From contig NZ_BMEL01000002.1 of NCBI RefSeq assembly GCF_014636475.1, positions 186,001 to 250,000 of the forward strand: a DNA stretch of 64,000 nucleotides, read 5' to 3'. Below, in pieces: positions 17,908 to 26,579 of the stretch. This DNA comes from Halobacillus andaensis. GTDB lineage: Bacteria; Bacillota; Bacilli; Bacillales; Halobacillaceae. The number at the start of each line of letters is the position of its first letter. Position 1 is the stretch's first letter. The notes below the pieces were generated by a model. The model saw only the letters and a list, made by a program, of their open reading frames with translations. It did no database searches and was not told the origin of the DNA. The position numbers and the translations under genes are program-made.

Positions 17908-18805
17908 CTTTAACCGTCCTCGTCGTGTCAAAGCTTATGAATGGTTCCATTCGATCAGGGAAACCGAAGGAAGCGCAGCCGATGCACGGGGTGTCATCAC
18001 CGATCGGCCAATTCACGTGACCATTCCATTGTCTGGTCGGGCAGTCGGTTCTCGTGACAGGGCCGCGGCAGCCAAGCTTAAACAAACACGTTTTGTCACT
18101 TAATTTTTCCGCGAAAATCCCACGGTCGAAAAACGGCCGCCTCGGGCAGCGGTCATGAATGAGGGTACTGTAAAACATCAGCGGCCGATTTAAGTTATCC
18201 ATATCGGGTTCGCCGTACAATATAAGGTGCGCGAGCGTGCCTAAAAACCAGTCCGGGTGAACGGGGCATCCTGGAAGCATGATGATGTCTTTATCGGGAA
18301 GCACTTCTTTTAAACCGACAGACTCGGATGGATTTGGTTTAGCGGCTGATACACCTCCGTGGGTCGCACACGCTCCAACAGCTAAAATATGAGAAGCCTT
18401 TTCTCCAAACCATTTTACCGCCTGAAGTCCGGTGAGGGGTTCGCCTTTATAGCGGCCTATGACATTGTATAAGCCGTTGTTTTTTAAAGCGACAGCCCCC
18501 TCGACGGCTAAAATAAATTCATCATCGATTGTACTCATCAGCTGTTCCATCGCTTGTTCTCCTTCAGCGGCCATTAAACTGTTGCTGTAGCGGAGGTCGA
18601 CCATGGAAGTTAAGGTGTACTCAAAGCTTGGATTCTGCCCATTTAACAATGAAATAATATTGCCGGAACAGCCATTTAATTCAAGATATACGACCTTCTT
18701 TTTTTGGATAAGCCCTTTATTCACGCTTCTCCTGACGGTGGTGGATAATCGTTCGGCAATCGCTTCATTCGTTAGGGATTCAGGTGGAAAAACCTGCTCT
18801 GTCAT
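17900..18805 (-). CDS. [NiFe]-hydrogenase small (FeS) subunit
   Basis: A 301-residue electron-transfer subunit without a Tat signal peptide or C-terminal membrane anchor, so the enzyme should stay in the cytoplasm. Cluster ligands appear in order: proximal Cys46 in ELNGCSGN, Cys in VGACATHGG, Cys in LPGCPVHPDW; then IHDRC, LGCRGPVTRTDC and PCIGC. Position 49, normally the second Cys of CxxC, is Asn. As I recall, the mycobacterial high-affinity hydrogenase Huc has the same CSGN and three [3Fe-4S] clusters. The start ATG overlaps the upstream b5-like gene stop as TAATG. Confidence 0.93.
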   Translation of the reverse strand: MTEQVFPPESLTNEAIAERLSTTVRRSVNKGLIQKKKVVYLELNGCSGNIISLLNGQNPSFEYTLTSMVDLRYSNSLMAAEGEQAMEQLMSTIDDEFILAVEGAVALKNNGLYNVIGRYKGEPLTGLQAVKWFGEKASHILAVGACATHGGVSAAKPNPSESVGLKEVLPDKDIIMLPGCPVHPDWFLGTLAHLILYGEPDMDNLNRPLMFYSTLIHDRCPRRPFFDRGIFAEKLSDKTCLFKLGCRGPVTRTDCPTRQWNGHVNWPIGDDTPCIGCASFGFPDRMEPFISFDTTRTVKDE

Positions 18806-19287
18806 TACACTAACCTCCCGACAATTGGCATAGTAGCTAAAATCGACTGCTGCCCTGCATGGCATGAAGCAAATTCGTTCGTGTAATCTTTTCCGGAGGT
18901 TAAACCAAAATGCGTAGCTGCAGCCCAGGCTCTATTGTTTGTTACGTCATATACGATTCCGTTGACGGCTACATATGCGGGTCTGCCATTTTTACCATCA
19001 AAAGTGGCTAATTCTTCAATCGTAAACGTTCGCTGATTGTTTGTTGGAGTGGTTTGGTTTTGGGAATTGGATGGAATTAGTGTTTCATTCCCTAAATAAG
19101 CTTGTGAGTGTATCTGATTGGCTAACAATTCACTAAGGAAATGAATGGAGGACAGGCTGTCCCATAAACGTTGAAACGTTTGGGTTTTCTCTGCTGAATC
19201 CTCCATATGGGAAAGCATGGAAAGATCGTATCGTGTCTGGGTGACAAGGTGATTAATCTCTTGTCTAATCATCTCGGTGTTGATCAT
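18805..19287 (-). CDS. Cytochrome b5-like heme-binding domain protein in hydrogenase operon
   Basis: A 160-residue protein. Residues 1-65 are helical and unrecognised, about 65-85 is a Ser/Thr/Gln/Asn linker, and about 87-160 is a cytochrome b5-like/steroid-binding domain (FTIEELATFDGKNGRPAYVAVNGIVYDVTN, then HFGLTSGKDYTNEFASCH). One His in each of two loops could bind heme, though the second is not in the classical HPGG context. It is translationally coupled to the small subunit (TAATG). A role as electron acceptor or membrane adaptor for the hydrogenase is inferred from position only. The protein has no membrane helix. Confidence 0.8.
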   Translation of the reverse strand: MINTEMIRQEINHLVTQTRYDLSMLSHMEDSAEKTQTFQRLWDSLSSIHFLSELLANQIHSQAYLGNETLIPSNSQNQTTPTNNQRTFTIEELATFDGKNGRPAYVAVNGIVYDVTNNRAWAAATHFGLTSGKDYTNEFASCHAGQQSILATMPIVGRLV

Positions 19288-19317
19288 GTTGTTCTCTCCT
19301 TAAGGCAGAATCCCTCG

Positions 19318-20328
19318 TTAACAAATCCTCGGCAGCAGCATCCCTGAGAGTCGGTGCAGTCTTCTCGTTGTCCCAATCGGTGTCCGCACGTGCAGCTTTC
19401 CTGCCGTATTCCCTTGAGCTGTGACTTGCCCAATCACTTTAGCCTCGGTTCCTAACGGATGTTTATTTAATAGATTTAATGCTTGTTGTTGGGATGCTCG
19501 ATCGACAATGAGCACAAGCTTTCCTTCATTAGCTAGATAAAGAGGGTCAAACCCTAAGATGTCGCATGCGCCATGAACGGCATCGCGAATAGGGATTGCC
19601 AGTTCATCCACCTCTACCGTGCAATGAAACTCTTCACAAAGCTCCACGAGTGTGGTCGCCAGGCCTCCGCGCGTGGGATCTCTCATGATGCGGATCCCTT
19701 TTACTTCTTGCATAAGCTTATGGATCATGTGATTGAGCGATGCACAGTCGCTTTGTACCTCATTCAATAATCCGAGCTCCTGCCGTGCACTCATGATAGA
19801 GACACCATGATCACCGATCGTCCCGCTGATCATGACGGCATCCCCTTCCCTGATTGTTTCAGGTTTTAATTGATGTTCGCCGGTTATTCGCCCGATCCCT
19901 GTCGTATTAATAAATAACCCATCGACGCTGCCTTTTTCCACGACCTTCGTATCACCAGCTACAACTTTAACACCAGCGTGCTCAGCTTCAGCAGCCATAC
20001 TATGGACGACTTTTTTTAAGTCAGGAAGGGGAAATCCTTCTTCAATAATAAATCCAGCTGTGAGAACTTCAGGGATTGCACCGGATACAGCTAAGTCGTT
20101 TATCGTGCCTGTGACGGCCAGCTTTCCTATATCTCCTCCTGGGAAGAAAATGGGGTTTACAACAAAACTGTCGGTCGTGACAGCAATATTCTCAAAAGGA
20201 CCTTGCAAAATAGCGGAATCGAATTGCGTTTGATCCTGGTGTCCGAATGACTGAATAAATAGATGCTGGATCAGCTGGTGGGTTAATTCTCCGCCTTCTC
20301 CATGAGCTAAGCTAATTCTCCTAACCAA
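19318..20328 (-). CDS. hypE: Hydrogenase maturation factor HypE
   Basis: A 336-residue protein of the PurM/SelD fold that dehydrates a carbamoylated C-terminal cysteine to thiocyanate, giving the cyanide ligands of the active site. It begins RRISLAHGEGGELTHQLI and ends with the conserved PRIC, whose Cys carries the carbamoyl group. TTG at 20328 is chosen because GGGAGGA lies 6 bases upstream and it starts two bases after the hypD stop codon; an upstream GTG frame would extend into hypD. Confidence 0.95.
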   Translation of the reverse strand: MVRRISLAHGEGGELTHQLIQHLFIQSFGHQDQTQFDSAILQGPFENIAVTTDSFVVNPIFFPGGDIGKLAVTGTINDLAVSGAIPEVLTAGFIIEEGFPLPDLKKVVHSMAAEAEHAGVKVVAGDTKVVEKGSVDGLFINTTGIGRITGEHQLKPETIREGDAVMISGTIGDHGVSIMSARQELGLLNEVQSDCASLNHMIHKLMQEVKGIRIMRDPTRGGLATTLVELCEEFHCTVEVDELAIPIRDAVHGACDILGFDPLYLANEGKLVLIVDRASQQQALNLLNKHPLGTEAKVIGQVTAQGNTAGKLHVRTPIGTTRRLHRLSGMLLPRIC

Positions 20329-20330
20329 GA

Positions 20331-21437
20331 TTAATCCTCCCTCATGTACTGATAATGAGCAGCGCACGTTCCTTCAGTGGACACCATACATGGACCGATC
20401 GGGTGAGTGGGGGTGCAGCCTTTAGCAAACAACATACATTCTTCTGGTGTAATGGTTCCTTTAATGATCTCGCCGCAGCGGCACTTTGTTTTTCGCGGTT
20501 CTCCTACCGAAACGTTAAATTTCTTCTTGGCATCGAATGAAGCATATTTTTCCTTAAGCACTAACCCGCTTCCTGGAATCGTGCTCATCCCGCGCCATAC
20601 CTCGTCATAAGGCTCTAAATAATCGTCCAGCATCTTTTGTGCCACTAGATTACCTTCATCTTTTACAAGGTATGTATAGTCATTGAGGATATCCACCTTT
20701 TTTTCAAGAAGAAGCTGTAACAGTTTATACATTCCACTTAGCAGCTGAACAGGCTCAAATCCACTGATGACGCCCGGCATATTGTACTCTTTTGATAAAA
20801 AATCAAAGCTGCGCTTTCCAGAAACGATGGCTACGTGACCAGGCAAAAGGAAACCGTCCAGCTTCACTTCTCCAGCGTCAAGAAGGGTTCGTAACACAGG
20901 CTCTACCAATTTCGTCGTCATCCATATGCTGAAGTTTTGTAAGTTTTTCTTCTCTGCTTCACGAATGGCGAGAGCAAGAATCGGAATCGTCGTTTCAAAG
21001 CCGATCCCTAAAAAAATGACTTCCTTCTCAGGGTTTTCTTCGGCCATTTTCACGCTGTCTAACGGGGAGTAGACGACGCGAATATCCTCTCCCTCCGTTT
21101 TCGCTTTCATTAAAGTGAATTTGGAACCAGGTACACGCATCATATCGCCAAAGGTACAAAGAATACGATCAGGGCCTTTAGATAATGCAATCATGGCATC
21201 GATCGACTTTTGATCGGTGACACAGACGGGACAGCCAGGACCTGCAATGAGGCGGACATGATCTTTTAATCTAGCTTTAATTCCGGTTTTAGCAAGCGCC
21301 ATCGTATGTGAGCCGCAGACTTCCATAAAGACGGGGCTTCGGCCATTCGCTGCTTTAAATTTCTCCGCTGCCTCCAGGACGGCTTCTAACGAATGACGGC
21401 TTAGATCTGGGTCTGAAAATCGTTCAAGTTCTATCAT
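20331..21437 (-). CDS. hypD: Hydrogenase maturation factor HypD
   Basis: A 368-residue iron-sulfur protein that assembles Fe(CN)2CO with HypC. Signature regions are MEVCGSHTMALAKTG, AGPGCPVCVTDQ and CTFGDMMRVPGS. The C-terminal cysteines (CRCGE, EECMLFAKGC, GPCMVSTEGTC) hold the [4Fe-4S] cluster. The start overlaps hypC by 14 bases, showing coupled translation. Confidence 0.97.
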   Translation of the reverse strand: MIELERFSDPDLSRHSLEAVLEAAEKFKAANGRSPVFMEVCGSHTMALAKTGIKARLKDHVRLIAGPGCPVCVTDQKSIDAMIALSKGPDRILCTFGDMMRVPGSKFTLMKAKTEGEDIRVVYSPLDSVKMAEENPEKEVIFLGIGFETTIPILALAIREAEKKNLQNFSIWMTTKLVEPVLRTLLDAGEVKLDGFLLPGHVAIVSGKRSFDFLSKEYNMPGVISGFEPVQLLSGMYKLLQLLLEKKVDILNDYTYLVKDEGNLVAQKMLDDYLEPYDEVWRGMSTIPGSGLVLKEKYASFDAKKKFNVSVGEPRKTKCRCGEIIKGTITPEECMLFAKGCTPTHPIGPCMVSTEGTCAAHYQYMRED

Positions 21438-21645
21438 CGAGAAGATTCCTCCATTCGGTCATACTTTCCTTCGCGTATTCTTCATCCACGATCGTCATGG
21501 CCTGGCCCGCATGCAGCAATACATAATCATCAATCTTCGCGTCAGGTACAAATATTGTACCTACGTACATCCTTGACCCCATTACATCAACAAGGGCATG
21601 GTCGTCTTCAATTTTAATCACTTTTGCTGGTACTCCTAAGCACAA
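21424..21645 (-). CDS. hypC: Hydrogenase maturation chaperone HypC
   Basis: A 73-residue OB-fold chaperone that carries the iron ligand complex to the large subunit. The essential N-terminal Cys is in MCLGVPAKVI, and VGTIFVPDAKIDDYVLLHAGQAM is the family core. It sits between hypF and hypD and overlaps hypD. Confidence 0.96.
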   Translation of the reverse strand: MCLGVPAKVIKIEDDHALVDVMGSRMYVGTIFVPDAKIDDYVLLHAGQAMTIVDEEYAKESMTEWRNLLDDRT

Positions 21646-21659
21646 AAGCTTTCACCACC

Positions 21660-23939
21660 CTATTTGTTTACTGCCCGAGAGGCTATGATCAGCTGTCCTA
21701 ATGATAATCCACCATCATGACAGGGCACTTTATTGTGTGTATATACGGTGAAGCCTTCCAGGTGAAGGCGTTTTTGTATGTGACGGGTTAAATAAATATT
21801 TTGAAAGGACCCTCCAGAAAGGACGACGTTTTTATTGAGGTCTGGTCTTCTCTTCACTAGTTTTTGAATCATTTCGATGCAGCAAGAAATGATGGTATTG
21901 TGAAAAGCCTCAATAATTAAGGAGGGAGGGACGTTGTTTAATTTGTCCTGGACAATTTCGTGAATCATAGAATAAAAGTCTATTTGCATGACTGGCTTCC
22001 CCGTATGAATAGAATAGGTATAAATTTTATTTGAAGAGTGAGTGGACCTTCTATTCATGTAATCGGATAATGTAATGGCGGGCTCTCCTTCATACGTAGA
22101 ATGGTGGTTGATGCCAAGTATGGCACTTACTGCATCAAATAAACGGCCGCACGACCCAGCCATCGGCGAATGAATTTGCTGCTTCACCATCTGTTCAATG
22201 ATATGAATTTGCTTTGTTTTCTCAGGAAAAAGTTCCACCGATAATTTCTTTCCTTCTTCAGGGCACCCATTAAGCAGCATCCCGACTGCATTTCTCCACG
22301 GTTCTTTCACAGCTTTTTCCCCGCCGGGAAGGGGAGAGTAGTGCAGGTGAGCCAGCCGTTCAAAAGAATCAGCATTTCCATATAGAAATTCAAACCCCCA
22401 TAGGTGTCCATCGTCTCCGTAACCTGTCCCATCTAAAATAATACCTAGAGAGGGTTCTCCCAAACCATTTTCCTCCATGCATGACACGTGATGGGCGTGG
22501 TGGTGTTGAACGGGAATCACGTGGCTTGTTAAGTTTTTAGCCAGGGAAGTCGTTGTATATAAAGGGTGCTTGTCAACAGCAGCATAGGCTGCTTCCACCC
22601 CAAGCCATTTTCTATAGTGAGAAAGCTGGGATTCGAAGTGCTCTATCATTTCTTCATTGTCTAAATCTCCGATATGAGGACTCATGATCACATGATTTTG
22701 TCGCCCGAGGGCAAAGGTGTTTTTTTGCTGTCCACCTAACGCGATAATATCGTCTACTTGATCATTCGTTTTAATAGGGTCTGGAACGAGCCCTCTCCCA
22801 TTTCGTAAATGCAGTAAACGATCACCATCCCATTGGACGAGTGAATCGTCGATTGGGAGGTGGATTTTTCGATCATGGGTTAAAACATAATCAGCTAAAT
22901 CATGAAGCGACTCATCCTTATATTGAATGGGAAAACCTGAAGGATTAGCGCTTGTCATCACTAAGCAGTCTAACTCATTATTTTCGAACAATAAGTAATG
23001 AAGCGGCGTATAAGGGAGCATAATGCCGATGGTGGAAAGACCCGGCGATAAAAGGTCTGGCAGCGTACCCTCCGCTTTCTTCCGTAACACCACAATGGGT
23101 CTTGTCTGACCGGTAAGGGTTTCCTCTTCCTGTTTCGATAGATGGCAAAACTTCCTTGCGACGGCCAGCGACTTTACCATAATGGCTAACGGGCGTTTCG
23201 GTCTGCGCTTTTTAAGCCTTAGACGCGCTACCACCTTCTCTTGAAAAGCATCACATGCTAAATGATAGCCTCCAATCCCTTTGATCCCAACGATCTTTCC
23301 TTGTTTGATCAAGTCGATTACTTGAGTGATTTCACCCTGATCTCCGCTTATGACGTCCCCTGCTGTATGATAGAGCTTAAGTGCGGGTCCGCACTCCGCA
23401 CAGCAAATAGGCTGGGCATGATGCCTTCTGCTCGTCGGGTCGTCATACTCTTCACGGCAGCGTCCGCACATTTCAAATTCTTTCATCGTCGTGTGCGTCC
23501 GGTCATAAGGGAGACGTTCAGTGATCGTATAGCGCGGCCCACACTGTGTACAATTGATAAAGGGGTAGAGGTAGCGACGGTTTTCAGGGTTGGAAAATTC
23601 TTCTAAACAATCCACGCATATAGCGGCATCCGGTGATACCCATGGGAGGGCGTTCCCGCTTTCCTCGCTCGCTATAATTGTGAAATCCTCATAATAAGAA
23701 GGCGCAAGCTGATGAGTAGTCAGCTCATCAATTTTAGCTAACGGCGGGTGAGAAAACGTTAATTCTTGAACCATTTCACTGAGCGCTGCTTGTTTTCCTT
23801 CCGCAATGATCTGCACGGTGCCCAGGTTATTTTGGACTGTGCCTCTAAGGCTGTATTTCTTGGCGAGGGAGTAGATAAACGGGCGGAACCCCACCCCTTG
23901 AATCCTGCCAGTTACGATGATCTTTAAGGCTTGATACAT
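21660..23939 (-). CDS. hypF: Carbamoyltransferase HypF
   Basis: A 759-residue enzyme that uses carbamoyl phosphate and ATP to carbamoylate HypE. Order of domains: acylphosphatase-like (about 1-90, GRIQGVGFRPFIYSLAK), two Cys4 zinc fingers (CVDC..CTQC and CGRC..CAEC, about 105-180), a YrdC-like domain (about 200-380) and a Kae1/TobZ-like domain with VQHHHAHHVSCM. ATG at 23939 yields the acylphosphatase start MYQALKIIVTG and overlaps hypB by 16 bases. Confidence 0.96.
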   Translation of the reverse strand: MYQALKIIVTGRIQGVGFRPFIYSLAKKYSLRGTVQNNLGTVQIIAEGKQAALSEMVQELTFSHPPLAKIDELTTHQLAPSYYEDFTIIASEESGNALPWVSPDAAICVDCLEEFSNPENRRYLYPFINCTQCGPRYTITERLPYDRTHTTMKEFEMCGRCREEYDDPTSRRHHAQPICCAECGPALKLYHTAGDVISGDQGEITQVIDLIKQGKIVGIKGIGGYHLACDAFQEKVVARLRLKKRRPKRPLAIMVKSLAVARKFCHLSKQEEETLTGQTRPIVVLRKKAEGTLPDLLSPGLSTIGIMLPYTPLHYLLFENNELDCLVMTSANPSGFPIQYKDESLHDLADYVLTHDRKIHLPIDDSLVQWDGDRLLHLRNGRGLVPDPIKTNDQVDDIIALGGQQKNTFALGRQNHVIMSPHIGDLDNEEMIEHFESQLSHYRKWLGVEAAYAAVDKHPLYTTTSLAKNLTSHVIPVQHHHAHHVSCMEENGLGEPSLGIILDGTGYGDDGHLWGFEFLYGNADSFERLAHLHYSPLPGGEKAVKEPWRNAVGMLLNGCPEEGKKLSVELFPEKTKQIHIIEQMVKQQIHSPMAGSCGRLFDAVSAILGINHHSTYEGEPAITLSDYMNRRSTHSSNKIYTYSIHTGKPVMQIDFYSMIHEIVQDKLNNVPPSLIIEAFHNTIISCCIEMIQKLVKRRPDLNKNVVLSGGSFQNIYLTRHIQKRLHLEGFTVYTHNKVPCHDGGLSLGQLIIASRAVNK

Positions 23940-24583
23940 TTTTGGTAGGCATCCTTGATCCACTGAATCCACTCATCCATTCCTTCACCCGTGAGAGCCG
24001 AGAGCTGCTTGAATTCGGCTTTAGGGTGGATCGAAGCTAGATCTTTCTTAGCTTCTTCTATATCAAAAGGCAAATAAGGAAGTAAATCGATTTTGTTAAT
24101 AATCGTTACGTCTGTTCGTCTGAACATAACGGGGTATTTTGGAATTTTGTCATTTCCTTCAGGAACACTTAGCACAACGACTTTATAGTCTTGTCCTAAA
24201 TCATAGCCCGAAGGACAAACGAGATTGCCGATGTTCTCTATAAATAGAAGATCGATGTCGTGAAAATCAAACTCCGGCAGCGTTTTTGCAATCATTCGGG
24301 CATCCAGATGACAACCTCCAACTGTATTAATTTGGACGGTTTTTATCCCCAGCGAGCGCATTCGTTCCGCATCCCGGTCCGTCGCCAGATCCCCTTCAAT
24401 GACGGCTATTGAATAGTCGTTCCCTAGAGACTTTACGGTTTCCTCAAGCAGCGTTGTTTTTCCCGCTCCCGGAGAGCTCATCACGTTAATAACAAGTGTC
24501 TTGTGATCTTTAAAAACCTTTCTGTTAAAGTTTGCAGCCATCGTAAGATCTTTTAGCACGTTCTCTTTCAGCTTCACTTTCAC
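23924..24583 (-). CDS. hypB: Hydrogenase nickel incorporation GTPase HypB
   Basis: A 219-residue GTPase that delivers nickel with HypA. The P-loop SSPGAGKTTLLE is at about 36-47; the metal-site motif GGCHLDARM and the G4 motif NKIDLL follow. It lacks the His-rich nickel-storage tail seen in some HypB proteins. ATGA overlap with hypA. Confidence 0.96.
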   Translation of the reverse strand: MKVKLKENVLKDLTMAANFNRKVFKDHKTLVINVMSSPGAGKTTLLEETVKSLGNDYSIAVIEGDLATDRDAERMRSLGIKTVQINTVGGCHLDARMIAKTLPEFDFHDIDLLFIENIGNLVCPSGYDLGQDYKVVVLSVPEGNDKIPKYPVMFRRTDVTIINKIDLLPYLPFDIEEAKKDLASIHPKAEFKQLSALTGEGMDEWIQWIKDAYQKCIKP

Positions 24584-24939
24584 GTTCCATCACTTCCTTC
24601 ATAAGATTCGACCTTAAATGTTTCACCTTTGACAAGCAGACAGTCTGTCCATTCGCACTTAGGGCAAAGAGCGATTTGATAATCAGGTTCAAACTCAAAC
24701 CCACAGTTTTTACATTTGGATTGGGCTGTTTCACGAATGATATGAAGTTCGGTTTCTTCATCAATCAGCTCCAATCCTTGCTTCTGAAAATAAAAAAAGG
24801 CGATTTCTAAGGCCTCTGGTAATACATTGGATAAACTTCCAACGATCACTTCGATCTTGCTTACCTTTTGTATTGCCCGCAACCTCGCATCTTCAGAGAC
24901 AAGGTTAATGATTTCAGACATAAGCGACATTTCATGCAT
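24580..24939 (-). CDS. hypA: Hydrogenase nickel metallochaperone HypA
   Basis: A 119-residue protein. ATG at 24939 gives the required MHE start, whose His2 binds nickel. Zinc finger cysteines are CKNC and CPKC (residues about 73-93). It is the first gene of the ten-gene hydrogenase operon; the upstream region carries an inverted repeat and a weak promoter. Confidence 0.95.
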   Translation of the reverse strand: MHEMSLMSEIINLVSEDARLRAIQKVSKIEVIVGSLSNVLPEALEIAFFYFQKQGLELIDEETELHIIRETAQSKCKNCGFEFEPDYQIALCPKCEWTDCLLVKGETFKVESYEGSDGT

Positions 24940-24963
24940 ACAAACCACCTTCTATTAATCTTT

Positions 24964-24983
24964 AGTAATGCTTATGCGTTACT
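24964..24983 (-). promoter_or_regulatory. Inverted repeat before the hydrogenase operon
   Basis: AGTAATGC and GCGTTACT (one mismatch) flank TTAT, 25 bases before hypA. A possible -10 TACTAT lies just upstream on the minus strand. The position fits an operator for the hydrogenase operon, but I do not recognise the regulator. Confidence 0.4.
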
Positions 24984-25131
24984 TTGTATAGTAGAACTCT
25001 AATGAAACGAGATTAAGAGAGTGAATCTCCCCGAACAGATGAACGGGGGAAATAAATTCAGTCTCGATCATTCTCTGTTGGAAAAAATTATGATAATATG
25101 GCATTTAACTAAGAAAAAAGGGTGGAAGCTG

Positions 25132-25554
25132 ATGGAGATCCTGATCCTGGTGTTTCTATTAAGTCCTCTCATCTACGTCATGTTAAGAAAGAAAGCATTG
25201 GCGTGGATTCATTTTGTTTTGACAGGTACGGCTTTTACCTTGTGGGTAAGCATCACAACGGGCTGGGTAAGTAGAGATGCAGGAAACGGTGCACTCCTCG
25301 CTGTGTTAGTTGCTGGAATGGCTATGACGGTAACCGGGGCTTCGCTTCTTTTCTTAAGGAAGAGGGGAACTACATTCATGCTGGCGCTCGTTTTTTTAAT
25401 GACTGCAAGCGGGCTGTTTCTCTTTTTTGATCTCAATCAAGGAGATTTATCTTCCTTCATTGGGGTGCTAATCTATTATTTTATTCCCGTGTTCGTCGCG
25501 TTACTGGCGCTGATGGGTATTATTCAATACGAACGAAGGCATGCCGTTTCATAG
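25132..25554 (+). CDS. Small integral membrane protein
   Basis: A 140-residue protein with about five hydrophobic helices, for example MEILILVFLLSPLIYVML and GALLAVLVAGMAMTVTGASLLFL, and a basic C-terminus. ATG at 25132 has GGGTGGAAG before it; upstream in-frame codons would add a non-hydrophobic leader without a ribosome site. It is 21 bases from the lipoprotein gene and probably co-transcribed with it. No family recognised. Confidence 0.6.
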   Translation: MEILILVFLLSPLIYVMLRKKALAWIHFVLTGTAFTLWVSITTGWVSRDAGNGALLAVLVAGMAMTVTGASLLFLRKRGTTFMLALVFLMTASGLFLFFDLNQGDLSSFIGVLIYYFIPVFVALLALMGIIQYERRHAVS

Positions 25555-25575
25555 TCAAATAGAGGAGATGTAAAG

Positions 25576-26259
25576 ATGAACAAAAGAATTATTATGGCCT
25601 TAATGGTGCTCGCTTTGTTGCTGGCAGGCTGTGTAAAAGGAGATTTCGCTGTAGAAATCAACAAAGATGGCAGCGGCGTCAATACCATTACCTTAGGAGT
25701 AGAAGAAGCCACATTCGCTCAATTTGGCGGAGACGAGGGGATGCTGGATGACACGAATCAGGATTTGGAAACACAGGGTTATACGGTAGAAGAGCTTGAT
25801 GAAGAAGGATACATAGGTATCAAAGCGACGAAGGAGTTTGAAGATGCAGGCGAGATGGACTTCATCCCGGATACGGCTAATATGGAACAGGGAGACGTGG
25901 ATCCTTCGGCTGCGCAGGAAGATATAAATTTTACAGTGGACGAAGGCTTCTTTACGGACACTTATCGTCTAGAAGGCTCTTTCGATCTTGGCGGGGCGTT
26001 TGATTTAGGCGGTGTCGAGCAAATGATCGCGAATCAAATGGATCTTACATTTACCCTTGATCTGCCGATTCAGGCGAAGGAGCATAATGCCGATGAGGAA
26101 GACGGAAGCACGCTGACGTGGGACATTAACCCGACGGGCAGTAATGACATTATGGTTGAAGCGGATGCCCCGAATGTGACGAATATTATCATTGTTGGTG
26201 CCGCAGCACTTGCTGTTATTGCAATTGTGATTTTTCTATGGATGCGTAAAAAAAGATGA
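25576..26259 (+). CDS. Lipoprotein with LppM-like domain and C-terminal membrane helix
   Basis: A 227-residue surface protein. The lipobox LLAGC gives lipidation at Cys19. The ectodomain (FAVEINKDGSGVNTITLGV...) resembles the LppM/DUF3153 family and is very acidic. A C-terminal helix (IIIVGAAALAVIAIVIFLWM) and RKKR tail anchor it a second time. AGGAGATG precedes the ATG. Function unknown; it lies between two small membrane-protein genes. Confidence 0.75.
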   Translation: MNKRIIMALMVLALLLAGCVKGDFAVEINKDGSGVNTITLGVEEATFAQFGGDEGMLDDTNQDLETQGYTVEELDEEGYIGIKATKEFEDAGEMDFIPDTANMEQGDVDPSAAQEDINFTVDEGFFTDTYRLEGSFDLGGAFDLGGVEQMIANQMDLTFTLDLPIQAKEHNADEEDGSTLTWDINPTGSNDIMVEADAPNVTNIIIVGAAALAVIAIVIFLWMRKKR

Positions 26260-26281
26260 AGCAAAATAAGGAGGGGCAGTA

Positions 26282-26494
26282 ATGAAGGTAGTAACTAACA
26301 AATATTTTATCAGTGCGTCCATTGTGCTTGTGACGCTGATGCTCGTCGGAAGCTTTGTACTTATGACCAGCAGCTATTTTAATACGAAAGAAATCAATAG
26401 ATTCTCATCTCAATGCTATGACCATGGGGGAGAAGTCATCCTTGAGATTCATAATAATATCACCAATGATTATTCATTCGAATGTAAAAAATAA
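26282..26494 (+). CDS. Small single-pass membrane protein
   Basis: A 70-residue protein with one N-terminal helix (ISASIVLVTLMLVGSFVLM) and a short outside domain with two cysteines (SSQCYDHGGE, FECKK) that could form a disulfide. AAGGAGGGGCAGT precedes the ATG. Third gene of a likely three-gene unit. Not recognised. Confidence 0.6.
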   Translation: MKVVTNKYFISASIVLVTLMLVGSFVLMTSSYFNTKEINRFSSQCYDHGGEVILEIHNNITNDYSFECKK

Positions 26495-26502
26495 AAATAT
26501 AA

Positions 26503-26532
26503 TTGACAAAGTCACCGTTGCCAGCGTATAAA
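26503..26532 (+). promoter_or_regulatory. Promoter of the attenuator transcript
   Basis: TTGACA (26503-26508), an 18-base spacer and TATAAA (26527-26532), placing the transcript start about 40 bases before the leader ORF. Confidence 0.7.
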
Positions 26533-26579
26533 TAAAGCATACCATTCTGCAACTATGGTATCTAAAAGGAGATTGTTTT

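Noticed and set aside
17900-18805. Twin-arginine in the hydrogenase small subunit (VRRSVNK) as a Tat signal
   Set aside because: It lacks the (S/T)RRxFLK context and any following hydrophobic stretch, so export is not supported.
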